Positions 1-8,422 of a DNA stretch of 64,000 nucleotides are shown here, one piece after another (the first letter of the stretch is position 1; the number at the start of each line of letters is the position of its first letter). Below the pieces are notes generated by a model that was given only the letters and a program-made list of their open reading frames with translations, searched no databases and was not told the origin of the DNA. The position numbers and the translations under genes were made by a program. Source of the stretch: CAVZTX01 sp963778375 (GTDB lineage Bacteria; Chloroflexota; Ktedonobacteria; Ktedonobacterales; Ktedonobacteraceae); NCBI GenBank assembly GCA_963778375.1, contig CAVZTX010000034.1:62001-126000 (forward strand), read 5' to 3'.

Positions 1-127
1 GGTTGGTATTGAATTATCCTGAACTCTTTAAAAGAGTGTGGACGTGGTGATTCAGATGTTTTCGTAGAGAATGCTCTAAACCAAGCAAGGGTATGATAGA
101 ATATACCCTTAACGGAGAAAGATAAAC

Positions 128-201
128 TGTCATTCTTCGCTTCGCTCAGAATGACATAGCGAGGGATGATTTATCCCTGGATGATATGGCGAAGAATGAC
201 A
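128..201. repeat. palindromic repeat upstream of the first cation exchanger gene
   Basis: Perfect 13-base inverted arms (TGTCATTCTTCGC at 128-140 and its complement at 189-201) enclose a second small hairpin (AGGGAT...ATCCCT, about 162-178). The arm resembles the palindromic family seen at 8324-8393 and 46582-46651. Positions 1-127 hold no gene that I can support. Confidence 0.75.
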
Positions 202-223
202 ATCTCGTATAGGAGAAGAATTA

Positions 224-1330
224 GTGTCTCGTAGTGAAGCAAAGAATGTGCGTGGTCTTTTGAGCCGCAATGAATGGATCATTGTTGCTGGATCATTTGC
301 TGCAACGATTTTGGGAGGTATTGTTACAGCGTTGCAAGCAAATGCGGTGCTTATTTTTGTGATAACGGGTATTGCGCTTGCTCTACTCGCTGCACTAGTG
401 GGAGCGGCAACCGATCAGTTGGGATCGAGACTTGGACCGGGTGCGACGGGTGTCTTACAGTCAGCGCTTGGTAACTTACCTGAATTATTTTTTGGGATTT
501 TTGCTTTACGCGCAGGACTGATCGGTGTTGTGCAGGCCGCACTCGTCGGCTCTATTCTAGGGAATAGCTTATTCGTGCTTGGCCTTGCATTCTTTGTTGG
601 TGGTCTACGCAATGGCACCCAGCGTTTCGGATCGGAAGCGCCGCGTATGATTGCGACGCTGACACTGCTTGCCGTGGCGGCGCTAGCAGTGCCTACACTC
701 GTACACGGCTTACATACTCCGGCATTCGGACACGAGGAAGGTCTTAGTGTAGCCTGCGCAATCATTTTGCTGGTGGTATTTATTGCAAGCATTCCTATTT
801 CTTTAAAGGGCGGTCCGTTGGGCGTTCCTTCCGAAAAGGAGGCGTCTGACACATCTATAGAGCGTCCTTCCTGGCCGCTGTGGCTGGCCGGAGTGCTATT
901 GCTTATGGCAGGTGTTGGTGCTGCCTTTGTCTCGGATTGGTTCGTAGCAGCTTTGACACCAGCAATTGCGATTCTGCACATCTCTCCTGCTTTCACCGGT
1001 CTGGTGATCGTCGCACTGGCCGGCAATGCTGTGGAAAATGTTGTCGGCATTCAGTTTGCAGCGCGCAATAAAGCGGATTATGCGATTAGCGTCATTCTCA
1101 ATAGCTCACTTCAGATAGCTTTAGGCTTAATTCCGGCATTAGTGCTACTGAGTTTTGTGATAGGAGGCGTGCATTTGACGCTTGTACTGGAACCGCTGCT
1201 CGTAGCGGCACTGTTCCTGACTACTCTTTTGAGTACGGTCATCACATATGATGGGGAATCGACGTGGCTTGAAGGGCTGGCGCTGATCGGGCTATATGGT
1301 ATTATTGCTGTCTCGTTCTGGTGGGGGTGA
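224..1330 (+). CDS. Calcium/cation:proton antiporter, CaxA family
   Basis: A 368-residue integral membrane protein of the CaCA superfamily, expected to exchange Ca2+ (or a similar cation) for protons. Two internal alpha-repeats carry the family signatures: GNLPELFFGIFALR near residue 83 and GNAVENVVGIQFAAR near residue 270, each with the conserved acidic ion-binding residue. About ten to eleven hydrophobic segments are visible, split by an acidic cytoplasmic loop around residues 195-215. The GTG start is set by AGGAGAAGAA just upstream. Its 3' end overlaps the convergent monooxygenase gene by 29 bases. A second, different family member lies at 51046-52188. The ion is not determinable from sequence. 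Confidence 0.9.
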   Translation: MSRSEAKNVRGLLSRNEWIIVAGSFAATILGGIVTALQANAVLIFVITGIALALLAALVGAATDQLGSRLGPGATGVLQSALGNLPELFFGIFALRAGLIGVVQAALVGSILGNSLFVLGLAFFVGGLRNGTQRFGSEAPRMIATLTLLAVAALAVPTLVHGLHTPAFGHEEGLSVACAIILLVVFIASIPISLKGGPLGVPSEKEASDTSIERPSWPLWLAGVLLLMAGVGAAFVSDWFVAALTPAIAILHISPAFTGLVIVALAGNAVENVVGIQFAARNKADYAISVILNSSLQIALGLIPALVLLSFVIGGVHLTLVLEPLLVAALFLTTLLSTVITYDGESTWLEGLALIGLYGIIAVSFWWG

Positions 1331-2636
1331 CGACTCTTTTCACGTGTACGGGCCAGACTCCAAAACCGATAAAACGCGCAGGAAGGTCCCTCAGGATTGG
1401 TATGCGAAGGAGCAAGCGCATTTTCGATGGCAGCACAACTGGCTTGTCAGAGTCGAGGACACCCGAGACGAACCTTCGCTGTATAAGATTTTGAAATCCC
1501 TGAATAATACGCGTGGGCCATTCTCGCTTGCGCTGTACAGCAGCCAGGTCCCGCGCTTCCAGGTGGCCCCGCTTGAGTGAACCGCTCAGCACATTTGCGG
1601 CCTCAACGGCATCCTGAATGGCATAGTTGATGCCAACACCGGCGACGGGGGACATTACATGAGCGGCATCGCCTATGAGCAGCAAGCCAGGACGATACCA
1701 GCGGCGGAGCCGACTTGATTCGACTGAGAGCACCGATATCTGCTTCCATGCCTGTATGGAATTCAGGCGATCCGCGAACTCGGGCATCATTTCGGCCGCT
1801 TCATTGCGGAACGCCTCAAGTCCAGCAGCATGGATTTTTTGATAGCCGCCCTTAGGAATGACGTAGCCGATTTGCCAGTAGTCTTCTTCTTGTACAGCTT
1901 CTGATTGAGAGGACACAGACACGTTGGTATTGGTAGCAACGTGAGTTGGTGCCAGACGATGCAGGAAAATCAGGACGTGCCCCTTAGCAATGCGACCGCT
2001 GGATTGATCTGAATCCCCAGGTTTGGCAGGCAGGCGAAACCATAGGACATCCATAGCTTGAGCAGTTTTGATTGGCTCCCATCCCGCAAGGCGCCGTATA
2101 CGAGAAAAGCGTCCATCGGCACCAACTGTAAGTAGTGCTCGCACCTCGTGCCAGCCATCTTGTCTACGATAGTGAACGCCACAAATTTTCCCATTTTCCT
2201 CGATCAATTTCTCCGCCCTTGCACCCATGACCAGTTGAAAGTTCGGGTAATTTTTCGCCTCGGTGGTAATGAATTCGAGGAAATATACCTGGGGAATCAT
2301 CGCAATGTAGGGATAGCGAGTTTTGAGGCGGCGAAAGTTGGCCAGCGTGACGATGCCAGCAGATGTTTGCACAGGTATGCTATCCAACTGCGAGTGAGGT
2401 ATTTGCAAGAGGCGGTCGGCCAGGCCAATTTCGTCCATGATTTGCATGACCGATGGGTGGATTGTGTCACCACGGAAGTCACGGTCGAAGTCCATGTGTT
2501 CTTCAAGCAGCATTACGGGTATGCCCTGGCGCGCCAGCAGGAGAGCAAGAACGGCTCCGGCCGGGCCTGCGCCTACGATGCAGCACGTTGTTTGTTCTAC
2601 TTTTTCTGGTGTTTGTGAGGTTATTTCGTTTTGCAT
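1302..2636 (-). CDS. FAD-dependent monooxygenase (PHBH/UbiH-like fold)
   Basis: A 444-residue flavoprotein of the group A aromatic hydroxylase family. The Rossmann motif VGAGPAGAV is at about residues 21-29, the DG motif (GADGRFSR) near 175, and the FAD ribityl-binding GDAAHVMSP with the following GVGINYAIQDA near 323-343. It should use NAD(P)H and O2 to hydroxylate an organic substrate in the cytoplasm. It starts 20 bases after the stop of the PEP-synthase-like gene on the same strand, so the two are probably co-transcribed under the TetR gene upstream. The pairing suggests a role in modifying a drug or aromatic compound; the substrate is inference. The 3' end runs into the antiporter gene from the other strand. 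Confidence 0.85.
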   Translation of the reverse strand: MQNEITSQTPEKVEQTTCCIVGAGPAGAVLALLLARQGIPVMLLEEHMDFDRDFRGDTIHPSVMQIMDEIGLADRLLQIPHSQLDSIPVQTSAGIVTLANFRRLKTRYPYIAMIPQVYFLEFITTEAKNYPNFQLVMGARAEKLIEENGKICGVHYRRQDGWHEVRALLTVGADGRFSRIRRLAGWEPIKTAQAMDVLWFRLPAKPGDSDQSSGRIAKGHVLIFLHRLAPTHVATNTNVSVSSQSEAVQEEDYWQIGYVIPKGGYQKIHAAGLEAFRNEAAEMMPEFADRLNSIQAWKQISVLSVESSRLRRWYRPGLLLIGDAAHVMSPVAGVGINYAIQDAVEAANVLSGSLKRGHLEARDLAAVQRKREWPTRIIQGFQNLIQRRFVSGVLDSDKPVVLPSKMRLLLRIPILRDLPARFIGFGVWPVHVKRVVTPTRTRQQ

Positions 2637-2656
2637 GGTTGTAGCTCCTGATTCTT

Positions 2657-5392
2657 CTATGAAGTTCTCTCTTCGAGGATGATCTTTCCGGCAGCCCCAT
2701 CGACGGTGATCTGTTGACCGGTAGTGATACGCTCCGTTGCTCCTGCCACACCTACGACCGCCGGAATGCCGTACTCGCGGGCCACGACTGCGCCGTGAGA
2801 GATTGCGCCGCCCATTTCCATCACCAGGCCACCAGCGGTAAGGAAGAGCGGTGTCCAGCCTGGATCGGTTGAGGGCGCAACCAGTATCTCACCGGGTTCC
2901 AGATGGGCACCTGTGGGGTCGAGAATGACTCGCGCTCGTCCTGTAACACTACCCGGTGATGCAGGTGTGCCCCGCAGCATACCTTGAGATTCGGTGCTAT
3001 CTGTCACTACCGGAGTTGGCTCGGTGCCATCGGAAAGCAGCACACGGGGCACATGGCGACGCTGCAACTCGTATTCATAGAGTACTTGCCGCTGGCGGAC
3101 GATCTCGCGCATATCCTCGCCCGCCAGAGCTGCGTGTGTCTCTCGTAGGGTTATAAAGAAGATGTCTGCGTCGTTCTCCAGGCGTCCGGCCACGACGAGT
3201 TCCTTTCCAACTGACTGGAGCACCTCACGCATAGACGCCAGGACCAATATCAGACAGAATTTAGGCATTTCGCGTAAACCGGCCATTGCTCGCGCTCGTT
3301 TTAGGAAGAAACCAACAAGCATGCCACGCAATCTGCCTTTACGAGAGGCTCGTCTGGTGAGTTCAGTTACCATTGCCTTGGCCTCTTGTGCCCCACGCTG
3401 GAATTGTACATCAGGCGCTAATGCAGGGTCATTTAATTGCAGGTAATTGGCAAGCACGCCAAGGATGTGCGTAGGATCCTCGCTCCAGCGCGGTAGACCT
3501 AGATCAATCTCGGCCACGCCTCGATGCCCATAGTGATACAGAAATTCGGCAAGTCCCTGCTGGAGGGTTGGGGGCAACGCGCCCGCACGGTACTCCTGAG
3601 CCAGTTGTTCAGGTGGGGTTTCGCTGACATGGAGAGCTGTTGTGGCATCAGCAGCTATTCTTCGAGAGAGTGCCCATAGATCCAGGTCCATCTCCGTCGT
3701 TGGATTGTGTGGTAACGCTCGCAGCACAATCTGCAATTCACCAGGAGTGGCAATACCTTTCAGGAGCCTGCTTGCCAGCCCCAAACTGCCAAGTCCAGCG
3801 CCCAAGGTAGAGGGAAGGGCGCGGAAGAGAGGCCTTAGCTGATCTGGAATGAGCTGCTCAAGAGCCTTCAAACGGTCAGTAGGATTGGGGATCTTGCTTT
3901 CCAGGGATGTTGCTCTTAGTGCCTCTAATCCTGCCCTGGCTCGCTGTATACGCTCTACTGCAGTTGAAGGCTTGAACAACGCCTGGGTGATATACAGTGG
4001 CGTTCTCGTTTTCACGGCAAGCGAACTAAAAGCGCGTATCACTCGCCAGCGCGGTATAGATCTGAGGAAGAGCCGTCGATCGGTGGTAAGCTGCGAGAGG
4101 AGAACACCTGAACGTGCCTCGGCGAAGCTCATGGCTCCTATCAACAATCTGCGTCCAATTTTTGTACGTAGAGCGGCTGTGACATCGAAGAAGAGACGGA
4201 AACCGGCTTCGACCAGAATGCCGGGACCGCTCAAAGGATCGCGCGGCGTCAGATCAAACAAGCTGGCCATAGTGGAGCCAAGGAACCGGAAGGCAGCTAT
4301 TCCCATCGGGGTGAATGGCCGCAACACTCCTTGGAAAACGTTGAGCGAAAGGTAGACACGCAGCTCCTCATCGTTGCCAGGGGCGTTAGCGGGCAGTGGA
4401 TACAGTGTGGTTATCGGTCGGGATTGAGTGAGCCAGACCTTCCCTACCGCATCAATGGCCCACTCGATATCTTGTGGTGCGTCATAATGCGCCTCAACCC
4501 TTGCACCCAACCGCGCCAGATCGCATATTTGAGTATCTGAGAGACAGGCTACGCTGCTACTATCGCCGCTTTCAGCCCGGGTAGTACCACCGTCAGTGGT
4601 GCCCCTGATGACGAGGCGCTTGTCGCCCAACCGCCGTTCGACGATTTCTCCGGTAGCGGTATTTACCACGAAGTGATCGGGATTGGTCGCGCCAGAGACG
4701 ACTGCTTCTCCCAGGCCAGGATTGGCATCAATGACTGCCTGGCAACGCTTTCCGGTTACCGGATTGGCAGTGAACAGCACACCTGCCACTTCAGCTTCTA
4801 CCATGCGCTGCACGACTACCGCGAGCTGCACGCGGCGTTGATCGAGGCCCAAACTCGTCCGATAGCTGACGGCGCGGCCGGTCCACAAGGAGGCCCAGCA
4901 GCGACGTACGGCATCCAGCAGCGCTTCGGTACCGACGATATTGAGGGCGGTATCTTGCTGACCTGCAAAGCTGGCAAAGGGCAGATCCTCAGCCGTAGCG
5001 GAAGAACGCACAGCCACAGGGATAGGTTCGCCAGCGCCCAAAATGAGATAGGCTTCGGCAATAGACGCGGCTACATGCTCTGGAATAGCGGCGTTCTGGA
5101 TGCAAGTACGAGCTACTTGTGCCAGTTCTGCAAGCTGTTCGGGATTGCCAGTATGCCCTCCTCGCGTATCCAGAACAGCCTTAATCCCCGCCTCCGTTGC
5201 TACTTGCTCATACGCGGCGGTCGTAATGCAAAATCCAGGTGGTACTGGTAACCCCGCACTTGTCATCTCACCCAGGTTAGCTCCCTTCCCACCGACTAGC
5301 GCGAGCATATTACGATGAATGGAGGTAAATGGCAGCACTATCCCCATAGTACCGGCAGGTTGACTGCGTTGTTGTTCCTGGTGGAGATTCAT
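2657..5392 (-). CDS. PEP synthase / rifampicin phosphotransferase-like dikinase
   Basis: A 911-residue protein with the three-part layout of rifampicin phosphotransferase and PEP synthase: an N-terminal ATP-grasp domain (GGKGANLGEM near residue 35; AVRSSATAEDLP near 127; QDIEWAID near 308), a long middle domain of about 400 residues, and a C-terminal swivelling phospho-histidine domain (GGAISHGAVVAREYGIPAVVG, catalytic His about residue 866). The chosen ATG follows AGGAGGACCATC; an in-frame start ten codons upstream lacks this. The middle part does not look like the PEP/pyruvate barrel of true PEP synthase, and the total length suits the RPH family (about 870 residues). Downstream is a monooxygenase, upstream a TetR regulator with matched operators. 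Transfer of phosphate to an antibiotic is an attractive inference; the substrate is unproven. Confidence 0.8.
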   Translation of the reverse strand: MNLHQEQQRSQPAGTMGIVLPFTSIHRNMLALVGGKGANLGEMTSAGLPVPPGFCITTAAYEQVATEAGIKAVLDTRGGHTGNPEQLAELAQVARTCIQNAAIPEHVAASIAEAYLILGAGEPIPVAVRSSATAEDLPFASFAGQQDTALNIVGTEALLDAVRRCWASLWTGRAVSYRTSLGLDQRRVQLAVVVQRMVEAEVAGVLFTANPVTGKRCQAVIDANPGLGEAVVSGATNPDHFVVNTATGEIVERRLGDKRLVIRGTTDGGTTRAESGDSSSVACLSDTQICDLARLGARVEAHYDAPQDIEWAIDAVGKVWLTQSRPITTLYPLPANAPGNDEELRVYLSLNVFQGVLRPFTPMGIAAFRFLGSTMASLFDLTPRDPLSGPGILVEAGFRLFFDVTAALRTKIGRRLLIGAMSFAEARSGVLLSQLTTDRRLFLRSIPRWRVIRAFSSLAVKTRTPLYITQALFKPSTAVERIQRARAGLEALRATSLESKIPNPTDRLKALEQLIPDQLRPLFRALPSTLGAGLGSLGLASRLLKGIATPGELQIVLRALPHNPTTEMDLDLWALSRRIAADATTALHVSETPPEQLAQEYRAGALPPTLQQGLAEFLYHYGHRGVAEIDLGLPRWSEDPTHILGVLANYLQLNDPALAPDVQFQRGAQEAKAMVTELTRRASRKGRLRGMLVGFFLKRARAMAGLREMPKFCLILVLASMREVLQSVGKELVVAGRLENDADIFFITLRETHAALAGEDMREIVRQRQVLYEYELQRRHVPRVLLSDGTEPTPVVTDSTESQGMLRGTPASPGSVTGRARVILDPTGAHLEPGEILVAPSTDPGWTPLFLTAGGLVMEMGGAISHGAVVAREYGIPAVVGVAGATERITTGQQITVDGAAGKIILEERTS

Positions 5393-5482
5393 GATGGTCC
5401 TCCTTTTTTCTCGCCGTTTCAATAAGTAGTACTATACTTGTAACTACCTCTGCTCATGCCTCACAGAGGGGCACCCTTTATT

Positions 5483-5502
5483 TTAACTGGCTAACCAATT
5501 AA
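5483..5502 (-). promoter_or_regulatory. candidate TetR operator in front of the dikinase gene
   Basis: TTAACTGGCTAACCAATTAA is a palindrome matching its own complement at 16 of 20 positions. It lies between the tetR stop and the dikinase start, and 15 of 20 positions match the site found at 6166-6185 in front of tetR itself. Two such copies flanking a TetR gene are best read as its operators. Confidence 0.7.
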
Positions 5503-5519
5503 TAGAAGTTTTAAAAATA

Positions 5520-6146
5520 TTAACGAGGTAGAAGTCCCTCAAGCACTGTTTCAACGATAGAATCGGCGATTTGTGCATGCGAAAATACCAGAGATGCCGG
5601 ATCACGTATGATCTGACGTCGCAAAACAAATGCCATAACACTGCCTAGAATGATCTGGGTAGTAAGTGGCACATCAGCATGACGTAGCTCACCATTTTGC
5701 ATCTTTGTCTCAAGATAGTTGCCCAGAAATTCTATGATACGTAGGATGGTGCTTCCTAATATTGAGGTCATCTCCGGGTTATCGCCGTGCACTACTTCGG
5801 GCAGCATTACGCGGATCAGGCCGACAAAGTTTTCGCTTTCAACGATACCAAGCACTTGTTGGATCATATAGCGCATGAAAAGCGGCGGCGGCATAGTGAA
5901 CATTTGTGGCGGCAAAGTCATCATGAGCCGGATGGGTGAACGAGTTTCGATAATTGCGTTGAGTAGAGCCTCCTTGCTTTCGAAGTAATAGTAAATGAGG
6001 CCAGGTGTGATCCCGGCTTCACGTGCAATATCTTTGTTGGTTGCCCGTGAGAAACCTTTTTGTGAGAATGCACGCATTGCAGCGTCAATAATTTGCTCTC
6101 GGCGATCTTCTACAACTTTAGGCGTTCTGCCCATACTTTTAACCAT
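5520..6146 (-). CDS. TetR/AcrR family transcriptional regulator
   Basis: A 208-residue regulator. The N-terminal helix-turn-helix is clear: REQIIDAAMRAFSQKGF, then ATNKDIAREAGITPGLIYYYFESKEALL (about residues 16-62). The C-terminal ligand-binding part is helical and unclassified. The frame stays open far upstream, but the ATG at 6146 (or the one at 6134) is the only start consistent with the family; a weak GGAAA lies about ten bases ahead. It precedes, on the same strand, the dikinase/monooxygenase pair. Palindromes in its own promoter and in the 127-base gap before the dikinase suggest autoregulated repression released by a small molecule, probably a substrate of these enzymes. Confidence 0.9.
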   Translation of the reverse strand: MVKSMGRTPKVVEDRREQIIDAAMRAFSQKGFSRATNKDIAREAGITPGLIYYYFESKEALLNAIIETRSPIRLMMTLPPQMFTMPPPLFMRYMIQQVLGIVESENFVGLIRVMLPEVVHGDNPEMTSILGSTILRIIEFLGNYLETKMQNGELRHADVPLTTQIILGSVMAFVLRRQIIRDPASLVFSHAQIADSIVETVLEGLLPR

Positions 6147-6165
6147 TCTTAATATTTCCGAGTAT

Positions 6166-6185
6166 TTAATTGACTGGCCGATTAA
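6166..6185 (-). promoter_or_regulatory. candidate TetR operator in the tetR promoter
   Basis: TTAATTGACTGGCCGATTAA, an imperfect palindrome 20 bases upstream of the tetR start, shares its TTAATTG...TTAA frame and GCC core with the complement of the site at 5483-5502. Confidence 0.65.
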
Positions 6186-6225
6186 TAATAGTGTACTTGA
6201 AAATAAAGGGAAAGTCAAGAGATTT

Positions 6226-6456
6226 TTATGAAACCAGATCGAGTTGGGGGACGTCGAGAACGCGAGCAAGGAGACGCAAGTGGTAGGGTTGGGGGTCTTC
6301 TCGCCCATTTTCGAAGTGAGAGATTGTTTCACGACGCAGACCGGTCATATCAGCCAGTTGTCCAATGCTCAATCCTTTACGTTGCCGGAGTATACGAAGA
6401 TTGGGGACGCCATGATGGTGTTTTGCGATCCTCTCCTGCGAGGCATATGGTTTCAT
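6226..6456 (-). CDS. small XRE-family helix-turn-helix regulator
   Basis: A 76-residue protein that is almost entirely one Cro/CI-type helix-turn-helix: NLRILRQRKGLSIGQLADMTG, then RRETISHFENGREDPQPYHL (about residues 19-60). The ATG is preceded by AAAGGAGAGGATCAA, a strong ribosome binding site. No effector domain is present, so it would act as a dimer or with a partner. It lies 79 bases upstream of tetR on the same strand and might be co-transcribed with it; the 79-base gap contains the TetR operator, so tetR can also be transcribed separately. Confidence 0.85.
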   Translation of the reverse strand: MKPYASQERIAKHHHGVPNLRILRQRKGLSIGQLADMTGLRRETISHFENGREDPQPYHLRLLARVLDVPQLDLVS

Positions 6457-6605
6457 TTGATCCTCTCCTTTGAGGTCCTATCAGGCCCCTCTTTCTTCTC
6501 AGCGCCATTGCTGGAAATTGGGCCGAGTGCAAGAGTTGTGTTGGTTAACTCCTGCTTATACATAAAGCATACCAGATCAAGGGTCGCTTGTCCAGCGAAA
6601 TAGGT

Positions 6606-8422
6606 CTATTGGAGCCACCAGTCTGCGACATTCCAGGTATTGGCGACTATGTTAGGATTGGGAACGACGTTTTGGAGGTGGGTATTGGCGATCAGGCTAT
6701 TGACCGCTGTATAGAGGGGAAGGATGTAGACCTGGTTAGCGAGTTGCTCCAGGAATTGGTGATAATAGCGTACTCGTTGTGAGAAGGTAGCCGTGTTGCG
6801 TGCAGAAGTGAGCGCGGTATCGATGATAGGATCCTTCACTCGTGCGTAGTTGGCCAGGGCTGGGTGCTCGGCTGTTGGAATCTGCGAGGAATGGAAGGCG
6901 CTGTACTCCTCATCGGGATCAGGGCCATTTGCATAGCCGAACATGGCCAGGTCAAAGGCACCTGTGGCAAGGATACCACGCTGGTTGTAGAGGCCAAAGA
7001 AGGAATTGAGTGAGTAATAGGCGATTTTAACGGTGATGCCAATGGCCTGTAGATCGTGTGCGATGAGTTGGGCAGCGGCAGTACGCAAAGGATTATCTGA
7101 GGTAGTGACGAGGCGCAAGACGAAGGGCTGGCCTTGTTTGGTGAGTATGCCATTGGGACCAGGTAACCATCCTGTTTGGGCTAACAACTTTTTGGCGGCA
7201 ACTGGATTATAGGGGATTGGGGCGATGCTGGGATCATAAACGAGCGAAGGTGGAGGCTCGACCGAGTTTGCAAGGCGAGAACAATTGCGCATATGCAGAG
7301 CATTCATAATGACGGCGCACCGATCAATGGACATAGCGATGGCGCGCCGCACGTTTACATTTTGCAAAAGCGGATTGGCGTTATTGAAGTCGAGGTGCTC
7401 ATAGGAAGCGGCGGGCGTTTCTACGAGTTTGACGTTAGAGGATAGATGCTTTGCTTCGATCAGCATGACAGGAAGGTCATTTTCCATATAGCCTTCAGAG
7501 AGATCTGTCTGTTGGTTGTATACGGCTGCGGTTAGGCTCTGTAAGCTGCTATAGGAGCGATAGATGAGCTGCGAGAGAAAGGGACCGTGAAAGGTGCTTG
7601 AGGTATAGTAGGGGTTTGAGACCATAGTGTAGCTGCGACCGTTTTCAATGCTTGAGAGCTTGTAAGGGCCATCCGTTACTGTTGGGGCCAGATAAACGCT
7701 GGGATCATTTTGCAGGGCGATAGGTTGTAGCTTGCCCCACGCGTGCTTCGGGGCAGCATAGGGCAGGTAGAGCAAATAGGGGCCGAGAGGATGCTTCATA
7801 TGTGTAGTATGACGGTAAAGTTATCGGGTGTGTTGATACTGGCAATTTGATCGTAACCGCTAGTGATGAGCGCACCTGTATTGGGGTTCTGATCCAACTG
7901 CCACCAGTATTGGAAGTCGCTGGCAAGGATGGGATGGCCATCGGACCAGCGCAAATCATGACGTAGATGCATAATGATAGTTTTGCCGCCATCTCGCACA
8001 TCACCATTTTCGGGTAAGGGCACTTCAGTGAGTTGATTGGGATGAACGTGGAACCGCTGATCGTAAATGATGGGAGCAGACCACAGTGCAGTGCTTATCT
8101 GAAGGTCTATTGAAGAGCCAGAAAAGAGGGGATTGACGGCAGATGGAAATTGGGTACTGGAGAAGGTAATGGTGCCCTGCTGATGAGAAGGAGGAGGTGT
8201 GTAGCTGTAGGGCCCAAGGAGAAGTGATTGAGGTAGTTTTGGAGGGAGAGATGGGATATCGCTACAGGAGACAAGGATAGATATCAGGATAAGGAGGGTA
8301 AGCGACCAGGGACAAGGAGGCAGTGTCATTCTGAGCGGAGCGAAGGATCTCTCTCGATGGGTAGAGAGATCCTTCGCTCCGCTCAGAATGACAGGGACGA
8401 TCATAGATAGAAAGCTGCTCAA
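6606..8422 (-). pseudogene. peptide/nickel ABC transporter substrate-binding lipoprotein, frame broken once
   Basis: Together the two reading frames encode a full family 5 solute-binding protein (about 600 residues) that would capture oligopeptides outside the cell. The first part (8422-7796) has a hydrophobic stretch ending in the lipobox LVSC followed by a typical domain start, and ends at DNFTVILHI-stop; the second (7799-6606) continues exactly where the family would (KHPLGPYLLYLPYAAP) and runs to the usual C-terminus. The junction at 7796-7799 is an ATGA overlap, so a one-base break, assembly error or coupled restart are all possible. A TTG start overlaps the anti-sigma stop as TTGA. A palindromic repeat lies inside the N-terminal coding region (8324-8393), so the true start (8422, 8404 or 8329) is uncertain. 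Confidence 0.8.
8324..8393. repeat. perfect 31-base inverted repeat inside a lipoprotein gene
   Basis: Arms at 8324-8354 and 8363-8393 are exact complements with an 8-base loop. The core is CTGAGCGGAGCGAAGGATCT. On the minus strand it is open for translation and would encode a stretch containing LSGAKDLS and SFAPLRM, right before the signal-peptide core of the substrate-binding protein. It belongs to the same family as 46582-46651. Confidence 0.9.

Noticed and set aside
415..1050. 211-codon open frame on the minus strand inside the first antiporter gene
   Set aside because: It is the antisense of a clearly recognisable membrane protein and has no family features or ribosome binding site.
7790..7805. 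Programmed frameshifting in the peptide-binding gene
   Set aside because: No slippery heptamer is present at the junction; only the ATGA overlap is seen.
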